Below, piece by piece: positions 45,468 to 57,818 of a DNA stretch of 64,000 bases (position 1 is the first letter of the stretch; every line of letters starts with the position of its first letter). The stretch comes from Durusdinium trenchii (taxonomy: Eukaryota; Sar; Dinophyceae; Suessiales; Symbiodiniaceae). The stretch is taken from NCBI GenBank assembly GCA_963970005.1, contig CAXAMN010001225.1:340835-404834 (forward strand). The letters are read 5' to 3'. A program made the translations under genes and the position numbers. The notes under the pieces were generated by a model. It was not told the origin of the DNA. It was given only the letters and a program-made list of their open reading frames with translations, and searched no databases.

Positions 45468-45749
45468 CTAGTTTCCGAGTTCGTCCCAGCTGAGACAGCC
45501 TTTGGCAGCCCGGCCGACATGCTGCGGGTCAAACTGACCCGCGGTGCAGACCGCTCGGGCGGTGGGCTGCGAGGTGATGGTGCACGGGACTGGCACAGCT
45601 GCTCGCGCCTGGGAGGCAAAAATCCAACGGTGACGGTGACAGGAGCCCCGCCTCGTGGATGTGAAGGACAGCACAGGGCATTCCATGTTTCGAAGATGAT
45701 GCCGATTTTTCATGATTTTTCGAGGGATACTGTACATTGCGAAGTCCAT
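45468..45749. other. GC-rich patch open in several frames
   Basis: At least three frames on both strands remain open for 70 codons or more, which GC-rich composition alone can cause. A coding exon probably lies here, but strand and frame cannot be chosen. Confidence 0.4.
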
Positions 45750-46206
45750 CTGGGAAAGGGGTTTGGCGGCAAGAAATCATCGGACTCAGGTCTGCCCCGT
45801 CCCATTTCTTCTCACATCTTGTGTGATCAGCTATGTGTGTGAGAATTGCTGATTGTGGTGATCGTGAATCGCGAAGCTGTGCAACAGTGTCGGATAAAGT
45901 TTCACTCTAGCACCATGTTGATCAACATGCTGCAACTGAGATTATTGGATGCATCGTGGCAACAAATCTCAAAGCTCACAGTGCTGGGGATCCGGCAATT
46001 CCACCACCTCTTCATACCTTAGCAGCAGCGCAGGCAAGGATGATCTGGCGAGACTCGGAGGTAAATGAATTCTCCAAAGTACTCCCACCAGCAAAAGTAT
46101 GCCCCCTCCCCCAATAGTCTTTCAGTCGCTGATTCTCTTTGATTCATGGAGCATGTATTCCTGCCGCTCTCTGACTACACATGCATGTCGAGTCATATCT
46201 TTGCAG

Positions 46207-46399
46207 GCTGGAGCGGCTCCTCCATGCCCCCCCACCTTGGATGGATATGAGGACCGAAGAAACGCACGAAGGTACTGAAGTCTACCTGAAGCTCGTGGGG
46301 GTGCTCAAGTTTGTGCAGTTTTTGCGGAAAAATAAACATGTACAGTGGTTGCTGTGCATAGTGATTGCTCGAGAAGTGTACGGAAACGACCTCAAAGGT
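46207..46399 (+). CDS. Candidate exon, strand uncertain
   Basis: On the plus strand, a tttgcag acceptor (46200-46206) and a GTGAGA donor (46400 onward) enclose a frame reading EVYLKLVGVLKFVQFLRKNK followed by HVQWLLCIVIAREVYGNDLK. The minus strand of the same segment also reads like protein (ELQVDFSTFVRFFGPHIHPR), and all firm genes here are on the minus strand, so the strand is open. Confidence 0.35.
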
Positions 46400-46423
46400 G
46401 AGATACAGTAGTACATGTAATAT

Positions 46424-46453
46424 GTTATATATATAATATATATATATATACAA
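46424..46453. repeat. TATATA microsatellite
   Basis: ATATATAATATATATATATATA tract. It can pair on itself; no other role seen. Confidence 0.9.
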
Positions 46454-46859
46454 AAGAAACAAACTGGTTTAGGGCACGAGCTATCGGTTTGGGCCATCTG
46501 CATGTGGCTTTGGGATGTCTTCATGCTGGTTGCGGGGTCCATCGAATTTGAAACACTCGCAGTTGGCCAGAATGACTTGAATTGATCGCCTGCAATCGCC
46601 TGCCAAGCACACGGCCATCTGTATAAACAGTTCCAAAGGTGGTACCAATCAGTCGACGACAAACTCTGCACCATATACAGCAAGGTCTGAAAACGAGCTC
46701 ACAACTATGTACATAGTATATTTAGTTTAGCGAACATGTGGCTCCGCATTGGTGTCGCGCAATGCCAGTTAGCCACCCACCTTGGAGAAAATTATAGCAG
46801 TAGTATGAATCTGTTGAATGCAATCATCGCGGTCCAGCAAGAATGAACGGGAACAATTC

Positions 46860-47060
46860 CTATCCATCTCGCAGTCTATGCTCTGAGAGAATGCTCGCAG
46901 CTAGCAAGGTATGGAAGATTCCTGTACACATGGCGGGTGGCTCCAAGTTTATGCCAATGAATTCGCAACCAGGCGGTCGCCATATGAACGAGACCGGGCC
47001 TCCTTCTGCCCAGGCAACAGCAGTGCGTTGTAGGTTTGCTCTCCTGGCACCGAATACCAA
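46860..47060 (-). CDS. Candidate exon, function unknown
   Basis: The minus strand reads RTAVAWAEGGPVSFIWRPPG and then CEFIGINLEPPAMCTGIFHT in one frame. Possible acceptors are ggtgccag and gcctgggcag. Confidence 0.4.
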   Translation of the reverse strand: MVFGARRANLQRTAVAWAEGGPVSFIWRPPGCEFIGINLEPPAMCTGIFHTLLAASILSEHRLRDG

Positions 47061-47563
47061 AGCCTAACAATCTGGCCAAAGACATAATCACAAACTACAC
47101 TGAAAATGGACCTTTGGAAGACTATTTTCCTCTACAACCCAGTGGTTTTCAGGTTCCATGGTGATCTTCCAGGGCATACTATAGTTCTTCTTACTGTTAC
47201 AATCTGTTACAGAATTGTCCTGTAGAAAATATCCTATGACATAGTGCAACTCCCAGGTTGTTCTATTCTGAGCCCTCAAGTGGCCACAATGTGTTCACAA
47301 CACGGCGCAGGGTATATATATATATACTAGGTGGAAAGCTTTGCACCAGTTTGGATTGCCACCCGAGTGTTGGCAAGCACCTCACCCCAAAAGAGGAGGC
47401 CCGCCCTAAGTTCCACGAACTATCTGATTATGAGTCTTCCAGGGAAACCAACCCCTGGATCTAGTTGCTGGGCGCACCTGCAGCAGGTTTGTAGATCAGT
47501 CCAACCAGACATGACATGATTGAAATGCACTTCAGGGTGTGATTTGGGGACTCTGTGGAGCAC

Positions 47564-47672
47564 TTCTCTTGAACATGCTGATCTCTCAGACGGAGGAGTG
47601 GCCGAATCTCCAGACACTCGCCTATGCAGGCAGGATAGCCGAAGGCCTCCATGAACTGGTTGCACTCAGTAC
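47564..47672 (-). CDS. Candidate exon, Cys-containing
   Basis: Between gacttcag (ending at 47673) and a GT donor (47563-47562), 109 bases read TECNQFMEAFGYPACIGECL followed by EIRPLLRLRDQHVQE. Three Cys lie within about 17 residues. Good protein character; no family recognised. Confidence 0.45.
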
Positions 47673-48460
47673 CTGAAGTCGTTTGAATTCGATCTTCCCA
47701 GGGGGGATCAGTCAAACTATTCTCTCACAATCATGGCTCGGGATTTGCAACATATTAATCTTTTCTCAGAAACAAAGGATCTCAATAAACAGCAACATCT
47801 GGCCAAGCAGTCGCTCCTGGCCCAATAGTAGATTGTGACCGATTAGCAACCCGGTACTCAGTCTTGCAGTGCCCGTTTCCTGCTTAGAGCGGTTCCGGCG
47901 ATTCTCCACACAGCTCAAGGGAGGGGATTCCTTCCCTCATGAAACAGACACGTCGAAACAGCAAAGTCGGCTGCTGTCGCAGTGCTGGATGATGATCTGG
48001 ACGATTTCCACCATCCCCATGAAATAGAAATAACGAACAACATGGATAGCATGGGAGAACTCTTCCCAAATAGTGATATACATATATATATATATACAAA
48101 GATCGGATATATATATATATATATACGGTGTATTATTTTAGTTAAAAAAGAACAACCATCATATCAAATACAATAAATTCTCACCACCTGACCGCACCAG
48201 TCTGCACTTTGGGTCAAAAACCTGTACTACTTTCGCCATTGCACGTTTAGGCAAATGATGAGACTCTACAGTACAGGGATTGTCTTGCAGAAACTATCGA
48301 AGCCCATCAAATTACAACCAATGGTGTTCCCAAACTGCCAGTAAATCATAGATCTCAACTGCGTCCCCTGAAAAGAACAGATTCCTCACAGCCTCACAAA
48401 TCTGAAATGGTCTGAACATCTTTGTGGTCGCTGCACTGCTTTAAGCTCGAGTGTCTTTAT
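47673..48460. other. No gene recognised; TA tracts at 48079-48126
   Basis: Two (TA)n tracts lie at 48079-48097 and 48107-48126. The rest is unique sequence. Confidence 0.55.
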
Positions 48461-48469
48461 CTAGGAAAA

Positions 48470-48720
48470 GAACATGCTTGGGCTTATGCAGTGGAATGCT
48501 TTCAGAGCAAATGGCTTGCGCCCAGCGGTTCCCCTCGCCCACTCGGTTTCAATCGCCCAGTGGCGGGTGACAATGCCTGTCTTGGCTTCGTCCAACCAAC
48601 GGAAGCAATCCCGGGTCTTCCGGTACCTGTCCACGGTCGGGACAGCTCGACCGATGGGTCGAAAGGGATGCGACGAGAAAGCGGGTCTCCAACGCGATGT
48701 GATGAGCTGGATGCCCAATA
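48470..48720 (-). CDS. Candidate exon, frame ambiguous
   Basis: After ccgtggacag, the minus strand reads YRKTRDCFRWLDEAKTGIVT followed by RHWAIETEWARGTAGRKPFA, with many aromatic and charged residues. Two plus frames and another minus frame are also open. Confidence 0.38.
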
Positions 48721-49239
48721 TGGTACTAGTAAGAGTTTGAGCTGTTTGAAGATCATGTGCCAAACATTTTTCCAAGTCTCCTAGTTGCAGAAAACCATGG
48801 ACAAAACTGCCCTGTGCCCGGTGGTGTTGGTGGATCACACGCACATGTACTATGCACTACTATATACTACTATGCACCCTGAATATTTATTATGCAACTC
48901 TGTTTGGCCAAATTGCGTGCTCAGAAGCATAGGCGGTCATTTCCCAGCAGCTAATTGAGTACGTTCCTCGATATACTGCTGGGTGGTTCTGCTGCTTTAG
49001 AGGAATCTTCCACATGCAACGTCATAACCCATCACTGCTTTGGGCATCGAATCTGTCATGCCACCCTTTCCTGAGTATGCACTTATTGTGAATATCTTTC
49101 AATATAAATATACGTATACAACTATATACTGTAATATACATATTTGTGTTATAATGTTATTGATAACCATATGGGCTCACAAACACCGTATATATGTATA
49201 CTGCATATGGTGCACAGTATACGGAATACAGTATATTAT

Positions 49240-49659
49240 CTACCCGCGCTTCAAGTTGCCAAGGCACTTGGCTTTCGCCTTGGCGCCAATGATGTCTGCC
49301 AGCTGGTTGAGGTCTACCTTCCCCAGTGGTCGGTGGCCAGGGCATTGGAGTGAGTGCGGTGGGTAGTGCATGCATCTTGTAGCCTCCCAGAACTTTGCGG
49401 CCAAACCAGCTTGCCATGGAACCATTTTGCATGTAAGTGCTCCTGCAAGTAGCGGCTCTGGATGGCATTGGCATGGCGAGTCTGGATTTGGTTCTGGCCA
49501 CCCACCTACCATCTCGTCTCCCTCATGCGTCAAAAGCGAGCAAGCATCCAATACCAGAACATCTATGCAAGCTCCTGAATCTCCAAAGAAGTGTCTATAC
49601 AGCTCAGGGTCAAGTCGGGGAGTGTGATCATATTGACAATCAAACCTGGCACCGCTCAC
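49240..49659 (-). CDS. Candidate coding region, 139-codon frame
   Basis: Open from 49659 to TAG at 49240. It includes ACIDVLVLDACSLLTHEGDE and ends KVDLNQLADIIGAKAKAKCL. The plus strand of 49252-49348 also reads well (VAKALGFRLGANDVCQLVEV) and is followed by GTGAGT. One of the two is real; minus is favoured only by the orientation of the firm genes. Confidence 0.38.
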   Translation of the reverse strand: MSGARFDCQYDHTPRLDPELYRHFFGDSGACIDVLVLDACSLLTHEGDEMVGGWPEPNPDSPCQCHPEPLLAGALTCKMVPWQAGLAAKFWEATRCMHYPPHSLQCPGHRPLGKVDLNQLADIIGAKAKAKCLGNLKRG

Positions 49660-49778
49660 TTTTGCATGTTTTTGCCCACTCGCTCACGGCAGGCTCGGCT
49701 TTTGTGCCGAAGCAACGTCCTGACTGACAAAACACGGTGCCATATACTGGCAAAAAACACGTTGCAAAACATGACGTC

Positions 49779-50051
49779 TCACTTGAAAACACCCTCCAAA
49801 ACATGGACCGCATGGGTTATGATGATTGTCTTCGCTGTATTTAATCTCTGCATATCAAGCAGTGCGTTCAACAATGGTGTGGTAAAGGCCAATGGTTCGC
49901 AAACATTTGTGGCTCTGTTTCTCGGCCTGAGGGGCATGTGTAATTTTCGGAACTTGACATCGAAGCATGGATTGCCAGTTGATGCCACATTGGGAACAAA
50001 AAAGTGCCAGTTGATTGCCAGTTGATGATGGTTAGGAAAGGCCTTTCTCAA
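49779..50051 (-). CDS. Candidate exon, strand uncertain
   Basis: The minus frame reads RNRATNVCEPLAFTTPLLNA, then TAKTIIITHAVHVLEGVF. The plus strand of the same segment reads as a hydrophobic helix with flanks (WVMMIVFAVFNLCISSSAFN). Neither could be linked to other exons. Confidence 0.3.
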   Translation of the reverse strand: MRKAFPNHHQLAINWHFFVPNVASTGNPCFDVKFRKLHMPLRPRNRATNVCEPLAFTTPLLNALLDMQRLNTAKTIIITHAVHVLEGVFK

Positions 50052-50214
50052 AAATAGTGATAATATGTGTTTACCGACTGCTACAGGTTATAGGATAGAC
50101 CCACGGTATGACCCTTCCTATCAGTCACCAGGCTTCATGCTTTCAACCGGCCTGTCGGACAAACACCAATTAACCTACACATCCTTAACCTGAACATCAA
50201 ATACCTAATCCAGC

Positions 50215-50562
50215 TCATGTCAAGTCCCGGTCCCAGGACAGTGGGTGGGAGCACCACCTATGAGGCTGGAGACCTTGAGCGACATTGCGCCCGTTCCAGC
50301 GCCCGTTCCAAAAGGCCCGGACGTCTCTACAGGTATGAGCCACAAGAACTTGCCCCTCATGCTGACTAGCTGAGGCTTTTTTCGGGCCCTGAATCCCAGC
50401 TACATGGATCCATGCCTGACTGAAGCTCAGCTTACTCTTTGCATATTCGACATGGCTCAGGGTCAACGCTTCCTTGAAGCTTCTAGCCAATTCCAGATTC
50501 ATAGACCTTCCTCTTGGAGACGCGACATGAGGCTCCGTCCAATTGTTTCGAAAACGGAACAC
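50215..50562 (-). CDS. Candidate coding region, 115-codon frame
   Basis: One minus frame is open throughout and reads MNLELARSFKEALTLSHVEY, AKSKLSFSQAWIHVAGIQGP and GQVLVAHTCRDVRAFWNGRW. Internal AG|GC sites may split it. Good protein character; family unknown. Confidence 0.42.
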   Translation of the reverse strand: MFRFRNNWTEPHVASPRGRSMNLELARSFKEALTLSHVEYAKSKLSFSQAWIHVAGIQGPKKASASQHEGQVLVAHTCRDVRAFWNGRWNGRNVAQGLQPHRWCSHPLSWDRDLT

Positions 50563-53500
50563 CCACCCACCACACTAGATTGACACGCCAATAATTTCAT
50601 CTCCCCGCAGCAATGCGGGCACAAAGGCATAAAGAGGTAAGCTAAAACAAACAGCAGCTGAGCAGATTACTTAACCCCCACTTTGCAAACAAAGACTGTG
50701 CACACACACACCTATATGAATGTAAACACATACAAACATATAATTTTAGAAAATCGTGCCCATACATTCACATCTGACCTACTCATTGAAGTGTAGTGTC
50801 AAACACTGTATAGCGCTTTGCAAAACAAATGCCATGCGTAAAAACGGGTTTCTACTGACACAACTGATTGTAATTACATACATAATACTCTATTTCACAC
50901 CAATTGTGTCTAAACGTTCCAAAACATATTACGTATACAGAAGACAAGAACACACAAACAACAAAAAAACACACTTTTTGATGACACCAAAACCTATTTT
51001 AGTTTTGGTGTCCACCCCCCACCAAAAAATAACATACCAGGGAAACCGGACAAAAACAAAGCGCACACTGTTTTTTGCTCTTCAATTCTGACCTTAAGAA
51101 TTCAAACGCCATCCGGGAACACCAAAGAGAAAACTAAATGCACCAGACATTTTGGTGAGACCAAACGTTTTGGACCGAGTCAAACGGTCTTTTAGTTAGT
51201 TTTAGTTTTCACCGAGGCTTGGTTTCGGTCTGCGCCACCCCTCCACACCCAGAAACAAACACCCTGTCATAGAAAAACATAAGAAAACACATCACAAAAT
51301 AAAACTGTTTGGTGAAACCAAAGCTTTGGTTGTTACATGTTGACTCTTTGGTGTGCATACCTCCCTTGGGGTAAACCCAACAAAACACACGGTCCTATTT
51401 TTGCTTTTCAGTTGGCTGAAGCCCCCTCAAAAGGAACAACATTTGGAGAAAAACAAGATAAAACTGAAAAAAAAAAAACGAAACACACAAAAATCATCAG
51501 ATCTGTTACACCCACCATTCACTACCTCTTCCTTCCTTTACTGAATTGTGCATCCCGCTGTTTTTCCTTTCCGGCGCTCGCAAAGAGAAGTGGCTGGGGT
51601 TGGCATTGTCCCCCCCGCCAGGACCGTCGACGTATCCTCATCTTGTTCCATCTCTCAGTGCTCAATATCCTTCAGTTTCTTCCCTTGGTTACCTCTCCCT
51701 GTTCTCAATGGTACTACTTTGTCAAGTAGCCTTTTTGCTTCATGCATGTTGAGCTCCTGAGTGTCAAAAAGAACAGAAGCGAAAAGACAAGCCATTGAAG
51801 AATAGCAGGAACTGAAAGAGAAACAACAGCTTTTGAAACAACATTGGCGAATTCGAAGCAGGAAGGGCTTGGAAAGAGCATGCAACCATTCAATTGGAGC
51901 GGCTCAAGAAAAAACACATTGACGACTAGGAAGAGTCAGTCAAGAAAATAGGGGAAACATTGAAGAACTGAGCTGAGTGTACAACTGGGAAGAGCTTAAT
52001 AACAGGGAGGGGGGTCCTCTTGGCAAGCTCTGTTCATGTTGATTTGTTTCTGTTCATGCTTTGTCAGAAATAACAATGTTAAAACACACAAAAAACATAG
52101 GCAACAAATTGGCAATCTATTGGACGTCAAACTTGTGAATAATAGTAGTCGTATTGTAATTAAGATACTTAGCGCGATCAGTCGTGCAATCAATTTAACA
52201 AGGAACACACTGAATAACGATAAGAAAATAACAACACAAACCCGTTTTGGGCGATCGCAGGTTTTCTCAAAACCGATCGAGGATCAAACAAACTAAACCG
52301 ATCGAAGGGAGCAACACATGGATACAAACGATATCAATCGAATGCTATACATTTCTTGGATACAGCGTGGAACCACAACACACAACAAACAATGCTAGAT
52401 GAGAGATGCGGCAAATCAACTTCTATAGCCCGAGCATACGGAATAGTAAAGTGAGGAGGAGAAACCAAGCACTGCTAGAACACAATTAGCAAGACGGAAC
52501 AAGGTAACTGAACAAACAAACCAAGTATATAACACAGTGTAGAGCAGCAAATCAAAATGTCCAAACGTTAGCAGTACAAGTAACATTTACAGGATTTCTC
52601 CAATCTACGGACCATCCAGCTCGTCCAGTTGGATGTGCAATTGGTCCTGCTCTGATTGTGTGTTTGGTTGTTTTGCTTCTCTGCTGCAATCCGTTCAATA
52701 TCTGAATTCATGCTGAGCTCTTGCTAAACAAACACTACTGAGAATCAAACACATGATTATATATAATATATATCATGAATCTATTTTGCTCTTGGTGTGC
52801 CAGTTCCACGGGTTCGATGGTCACACTTTGGTCTCTCTGACACTTTGGTGCACTGCGGCCAAAGAAACTGCGTCTGAGGAGTGGAAAGTGAGAGTAGTCA
52901 TAAGACATCTATACACATTTAGGGTGTTTTCACATAATAGAGTACACATGTGAGTTGTTCTTGCGACATTATGGCAAAACATGGTGTGCTCACTGTTAGG
53001 CAGCAAACACCTATTATTACAACATAATGACAAGTGGCTACACATGGTTATGCAATTGCTCACGTTGATGTGGCACATTTGTTTTGCAAATATGGAACCT
53101 TTCTTTGAGTCTGAGCACTTTATCATACTTCTGACCGTTCCTTGTTGCAGTCCAAAATGAGTCTTTGTCGTGGTGAGATGTCCCACACACACACACATGG
53201 CTGAGCTTCCAATCGATGAGGACCCATAACACACCTCACTTGCTGAGGCTTTGCATTTTCCGACTCCGGATCCAAGGCCTTGAGTAAGGAGCGGACATGA
53301 TGACATGTGCTTGGACCAAATCATATCCATCAAATGCCATCAAATGCCATGGGACTTTGGCCTGCTATGAACTCCACGCATGCCCGTACATAGTAAACCA
53401 CTTGTAACCTGAATCTACGTCAGCCTGCTCTGCTCCAATGCTCCTAAAGCTCAGGGTTCAGCGTCCGCCCTCTAGTTATGATCCTCTAGTTGTTGTGGGT

Positions 53501-53583
53501 ATTTGGTGGTCAAACTTTGGCTGATCAAAGTGTTTCTAAGGGTCGGGTCGGGGTTGCTCATTGTCCTCCTTCGCTCAGGGCCG
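50563..53583. other. No gene recognised; AT- and A-rich
   Basis: Mostly A-rich unique sequence with CACAC-type words (50700-50712, 53190-53200). Frames here, such as 50756-51091, are Lys/Thr/Asn-rich and look like composition effects. The motif ACCAAA/TTTTGGT recurs around 50988-51340. Confidence 0.55.
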
Positions 53584-53745
53584 TCAGAAGCTGGCGTGCT
53601 CGCCGGGAACGGCGGCGCGCGCCGCGGGCGACGAGGCCACGGCGCCGGGGCGGCCCTCTAGGCCTTGGCTCAAATCCATTGGCCCCATGAGCGACATCAG
53701 AATTGCTTCCTCAAAGCCACGGGCGCGAGAGCAAACGGAATGAAT
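53584..53745 (-). CDS. Candidate exon, Ala/Gly-rich
   Basis: The minus strand reads FEEAILMSLMGPMDLSQGLE, then AVASSPAARAAVPGEHASF, and ends in TGA. GC-rich against an AT-rich background, so probably a last exon. Upstream exons were not found. Confidence 0.4.
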   Translation of the reverse strand: MHSVCSRARGFEEAILMSLMGPMDLSQGLEGRPGAVASSPAARAAVPGEHASF

Positions 53746-55675
53746 CACCCGTGACGAAACCGATTGATACTGTAGATGCGAAAGCAGGGCCAACTCTTGT
53801 AGCCATGGTGGGGAACAGAATGGGGTATGTTATTTGAAGCGTTTGAAGTCCATTTATCCAGAGTACCAGCATGCCCTGGCAAGGCTCAAGGGGATTGCCA
53901 CTTGCGTTGGTCACTGTAGTGGTTGAACCTCCTACTGAAAAGCTCAAAGGCGCATAGAAAGAACCAGCGGTGCGCCCTTAGTGGGCCAGTGGGGCTCGAT
54001 GTTCCGAAAGCCAACTGGATGAAACAGCAAGATCTCTTCGAAGTCAGTTGATCGAAAACAGGAAATTGCTTGCCCTCGCTGCTTGCCCTCGCTCTCATCA
54101 CTTGCAAGCAACGCACTCGAGAAAACAACATTAGCCTACTCAAGACTAAAATAAAAACAGTAAGGCCATGAGCTGTCTGTGACACGCATGGTGGTTTGTG
54201 GGACCAATCAATTCCAGCTCGATGTACTGTCATCTCACCATCTCACGTTTCTGATGCCAGCTTATCGCATCTTAGCTTGTCTGGTTCTTAAGCTTGGCCC
54301 TCTGCTCTCTCACCTGTGTTATTAGGGAATGTCCTGGGGCAAATGGAAACGCGTGTTGAATATATATATATATGTATATATATATATGTATATAGAGCTT
54401 GTTTGAGAAGCAAACGAGTAAGCACAAAACAAACACAAACCGCTTAAGTCATACTGTCTCTGGTGAACACCCTGACTGGTCCAGCTGGTTCCGCATCCAA
54501 AGGGTCAATGTGTTGTTTTTGTTATCGGAAGTGAAGTCATTGTGTGTTTGACTGACGCTAACGCCCCTAGTGAAACTGGTCCTACCATTTACTTTTTTTA
54601 ATAGAGTTGATGAGAATTATATGGTAATGTTGATGCATACTGATTCATAAAGCCCCAACCGTAAAAAACACATTCCAGTATTGACATCTTTATGAATCAA
54701 CATGACAGCCCAATGGATGGAACACATTCCCCCCATACAAATGATTTCCAGTGCCCAGGTGCTTGAACGGCCAGCTCATCAGCATCTTGGCCTGATTCCG
54801 GTGTTTTCTCGGATGGCATCCCGCGTGACACACTTGGCCTGGGGGAAACCACGGCGCGGTGTTCCACAGTCGCGCCAAAGCATGACTTTTTCAGCAATGC
54901 TGGATGAATTTGGAGCCACCAATGGCATTTGACCAGCGCCTTGCCAATACAAATATGACTGAAATATCTCTTTTGGCGCGGACAGTCCGTATTTAAGGTG
55001 AGTTGGGTCTCAATTTCGCGCGTGCGTCTTTCCCTGAGGAATGGCCGTCGGCCTTGTCGTCGTGCGGTCGCCCAGTCTCATCCGGTCCCCATTTGGCCAC
55101 TGTAGGAGCATGGGAATAACACTAAGCTGACCAGGCTGACCACGCTGACTCCTGGGCACCTGTCGCATTTTCCCAGGCCCAAGCAGTTTAACAGTTACTA
55201 AACATTATAATATATATTATATTAAAACGCGCGGGTGATAAGTGACTGTCCCTGACTGGCCATGCAAAATGGACTTCCTCATTCGACTGGGGCTGCTCCA
55301 CATCGATGATGCCAGAAGCGGTACAAGTAAGAAGAATGACTGAAACTCTCTTCGTGTTGAAGTATGTCTGGTGATTGAAATTCAGTGCCTTGCAGGGTTC
55401 TAAAGGGAAAGGGTGTTCGCTTTGGAACCTTCAAGAAGAATCATAATTGTCCTGGTGGTGCATCCAAAACGCACCAAACGCCGCTGTATGAAAACGTAGG
55501 CATCTTAAAACAGGCCAACACATCTCAGGAGGCCAACAAGTGCAATAGAACAAGAAGACATCTTGATGCATGAGCATCCCTGTATTCACTGAGTCCGACC
55601 AAATCACTTAAGGCCAAGCTTGGAGACCTGAAAGAATGAAAGAAACACCGGTCGCCCCTTCCACGGTGTTTCACC
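53746..55675. other. No gene recognised; TA tract at 54359-54397
   Basis: A (TA)n tract with GTATA interruptions lies at 54359-54397, and TA-rich words at 55207-55225. Frames on both strands are short. Confidence 0.55.
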
Positions 55676-55679
55676 ACGC

Positions 55680-55865
55680 CCATTGCCGCAGTGTTTCACT
55701 CCACCGACCCCGCGCCGTCCCGTCCGGGTGCCTTCAAGGTCCACCTCTTCGGGTCGGATGTCCTGGATGGCCATCGGCTGGGCCGAGGCGGTTGAGGCGT
55801 TCACCCGATGAGGCGGCCTCGCGCCCGGTGGGTTTTCTGGAAGGTTTGGGGGTCCCGCGGTCGAC
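55680..55865 (-). CDS. Candidate exon, frame ambiguous
   Basis: GC-rich minus-strand segment with two open frames: NASTASAQPMAIQDIRPEEV followed by DLEGTRTGR, and EVDRGTPKPSRKPTGREAAS. A real exon is likely. Function unknown. Confidence 0.38.
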
Positions 55866-57000
55866 CTCTTAGGACTTGGCCACTACGCTGGTGTTGAAGG
55901 ACTCGGCCACAAACCTTGGTGTGATGGTTAACAACTAAGGGACTAAACAAATGGGTCAAATCAAAAGGCAACCAGGTGCATGGACTCCAAACCTCCATGG
56001 TGACAAAGTGAAGCAGAAAAGAAGACACCTGCGCCCGGCGCAAATATAACACATACAGTAACAGGTAATCAAATAATTCTCCGCCAAACCCTCCGCGAGG
56101 AGCCGCAGTGCAAACCCAAAAGAGCAAGGCGTGTCCAGTGGGCCCTCAACATGTAAGATTTAAACCTGTTTCAGGAGAAAACCAGGCGTTGTTAGGAATT
56201 TGTTCTCTGCAAATCTCGGGTGCTTCTCCTCAGAAAGCATCCTGACTGAGCGCATTTTGCGGTTAAACTTGATTCAACACAATTCTTAAGAACATACATT
56301 TGGAAATTTCAGGAACAATTACAGGATTCCAAGAAAGGGATGGGAAACAGGAACATGCGCCGTCCTCAAAGCCTCTTGAAGCTTCTGGTGCAGGTAGCTC
56401 GCCGGCAAGGCCTGGCGAGGAAAGGCATGCCCTGCTTTGTGTTCAACTGAAGTCGTAATAGTCGTAGCCCTTCGGCAAAACTCTTGGCTCAAATCCAAGA
56501 GAAGTGGTGGTTTATAACATGGAACTCTGCCTGAACAAAAATGTGATTTTATTGAATGTTGATGATGTTGCCTGTGTTGTTCTACTGATCCCTCTCCCCG
56601 AACTTGTTTCAGAGGAGCGCGGTAGCCAATGTACAGAAACTGAACCCGTCCTTGAGGGACAACCATTCACCAGTTGGGAATTTGTGGGATTGGGCAGAAT
56701 GCATATGAATCTATGGATATGCATGTAAAACAATAATAAAAAGCATAATTCATAGCAATAGCTAGTCGTATGATGTCGTATGCAGTCATTTTATCACATT
56801 AGAGACGGAGTTGAGAAAGGCGTCGGTGCAAGCACATGTTCCGGACATGCTCATCATAAGGCAATCGCGCACCGTGGCCAGGTCAACAGAAGCAGAGTAA
56901 AGAACGGCAATCTCGGAACCAACTGCGCTACTGTTGATGGAAGAATTCCGCCACCACCTCAGGTACGAGATACACCCAATGATTGACAGTCTTTTGGGGT
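55866..57000. other. No gene recognised
   Basis: Unique sequence with several overlapping short frames on both strands. No splice-bounded protein-like segment was found. Confidence 0.5.
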
Positions 57001-57004
57001 CTCC

Positions 57005-57200
57005 AGGTGGTGCTGTTTCATCAGTCGTTGAGTTTTGGGGTAGGCCCGGCAGGCCAAACGAAAACGATCCCGACGCCGGACCTGCCGGCAAGCAAAGACG
57101 CTCCTCGGCAACAGATCCATGCAGACCGGCACGTTCCGAAATTAATGAGCAAAGCTCTCCATTTCTCCGTAAGAAAAGCTCTCCAGGTTGATATCTGATA
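57005..57200 (-). CDS. Candidate exon, possibly the 3' end of the hydrolase gene
   Basis: The minus strand reads LISERAGLHGSVAEERLCLP followed by AGPASGSFSFGLPGLPQNST. It lies 0.6 kb downstream of the last joined hydrolase exon on the same strand. No phase link was established. Confidence 0.3.
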
Positions 57201-57818
57201 GACAAAATTGGTTTTCCTGCACATGATGGAAATTATACACCAAAAACACAAAAAAAATACCGCTCCCGCCGCCACCAGGATAATATATCAAAAACATCTT
57301 GCCCCAACCCTGCTACTAGTATGTCATAGAGCAAACATCATTGAATCATTCAAAGGCCCTCAATTCAACCCGACGAGGACAAACAACACTGCAATATCTG
57401 CAATGGGATGCAATAAGGGCACTTTTTGCTGCGTTGGAGCATGTGCTCTACAAATCCAATACGTCTTCCTTTCGCAGGCTGCAACGTGAACCACCCATCA
57501 CTCTACATCGCGGTGCTGACCACCATGTAATCATATAAATGATGACTTATATGTGCGTATGAGACTCAGTTTGGTTCTGAAATTATGATACTTATGAGAG
57601 CGTCATGTCAGGTAAAACATGGTAAAACAACACATTTGCCGGGCCGTACCCATTTCTCCACTTGTTTGTCTATGTCATGGAAAGAAATCCTCTGCCGCTG
57701 CCACCTGCAGCTCACCAACAACTGATACATTGTCCCGCACGGGGGCGCAAAAAAAGCGCCACGACCATGTGGTCGTTCGACCGTGTGGTCGCTCGCCCGC
57801 ACGGTCGAGCCGAGAGGC

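Noticed and set aside
45225-45842. 205-codon plus-strand frame as a full gene
   Set aside because: It runs through both AT-rich and GC-rich sequence with abrupt changes in character, and other frames are open in the GC-rich part.
49779-50051. THAVHVLEG as the H-loop of an ABC transporter
   Set aside because: No Walker A, signature or Walker B motif was found in nearby minus-strand exons, and the plus strand reads equally well.
50988-51340. Recurring ACCAAAAC/TTTTGGT words as a regulatory array
   Set aside because: Spacing and orientation vary and the region is A-rich; I cannot separate it from composition.
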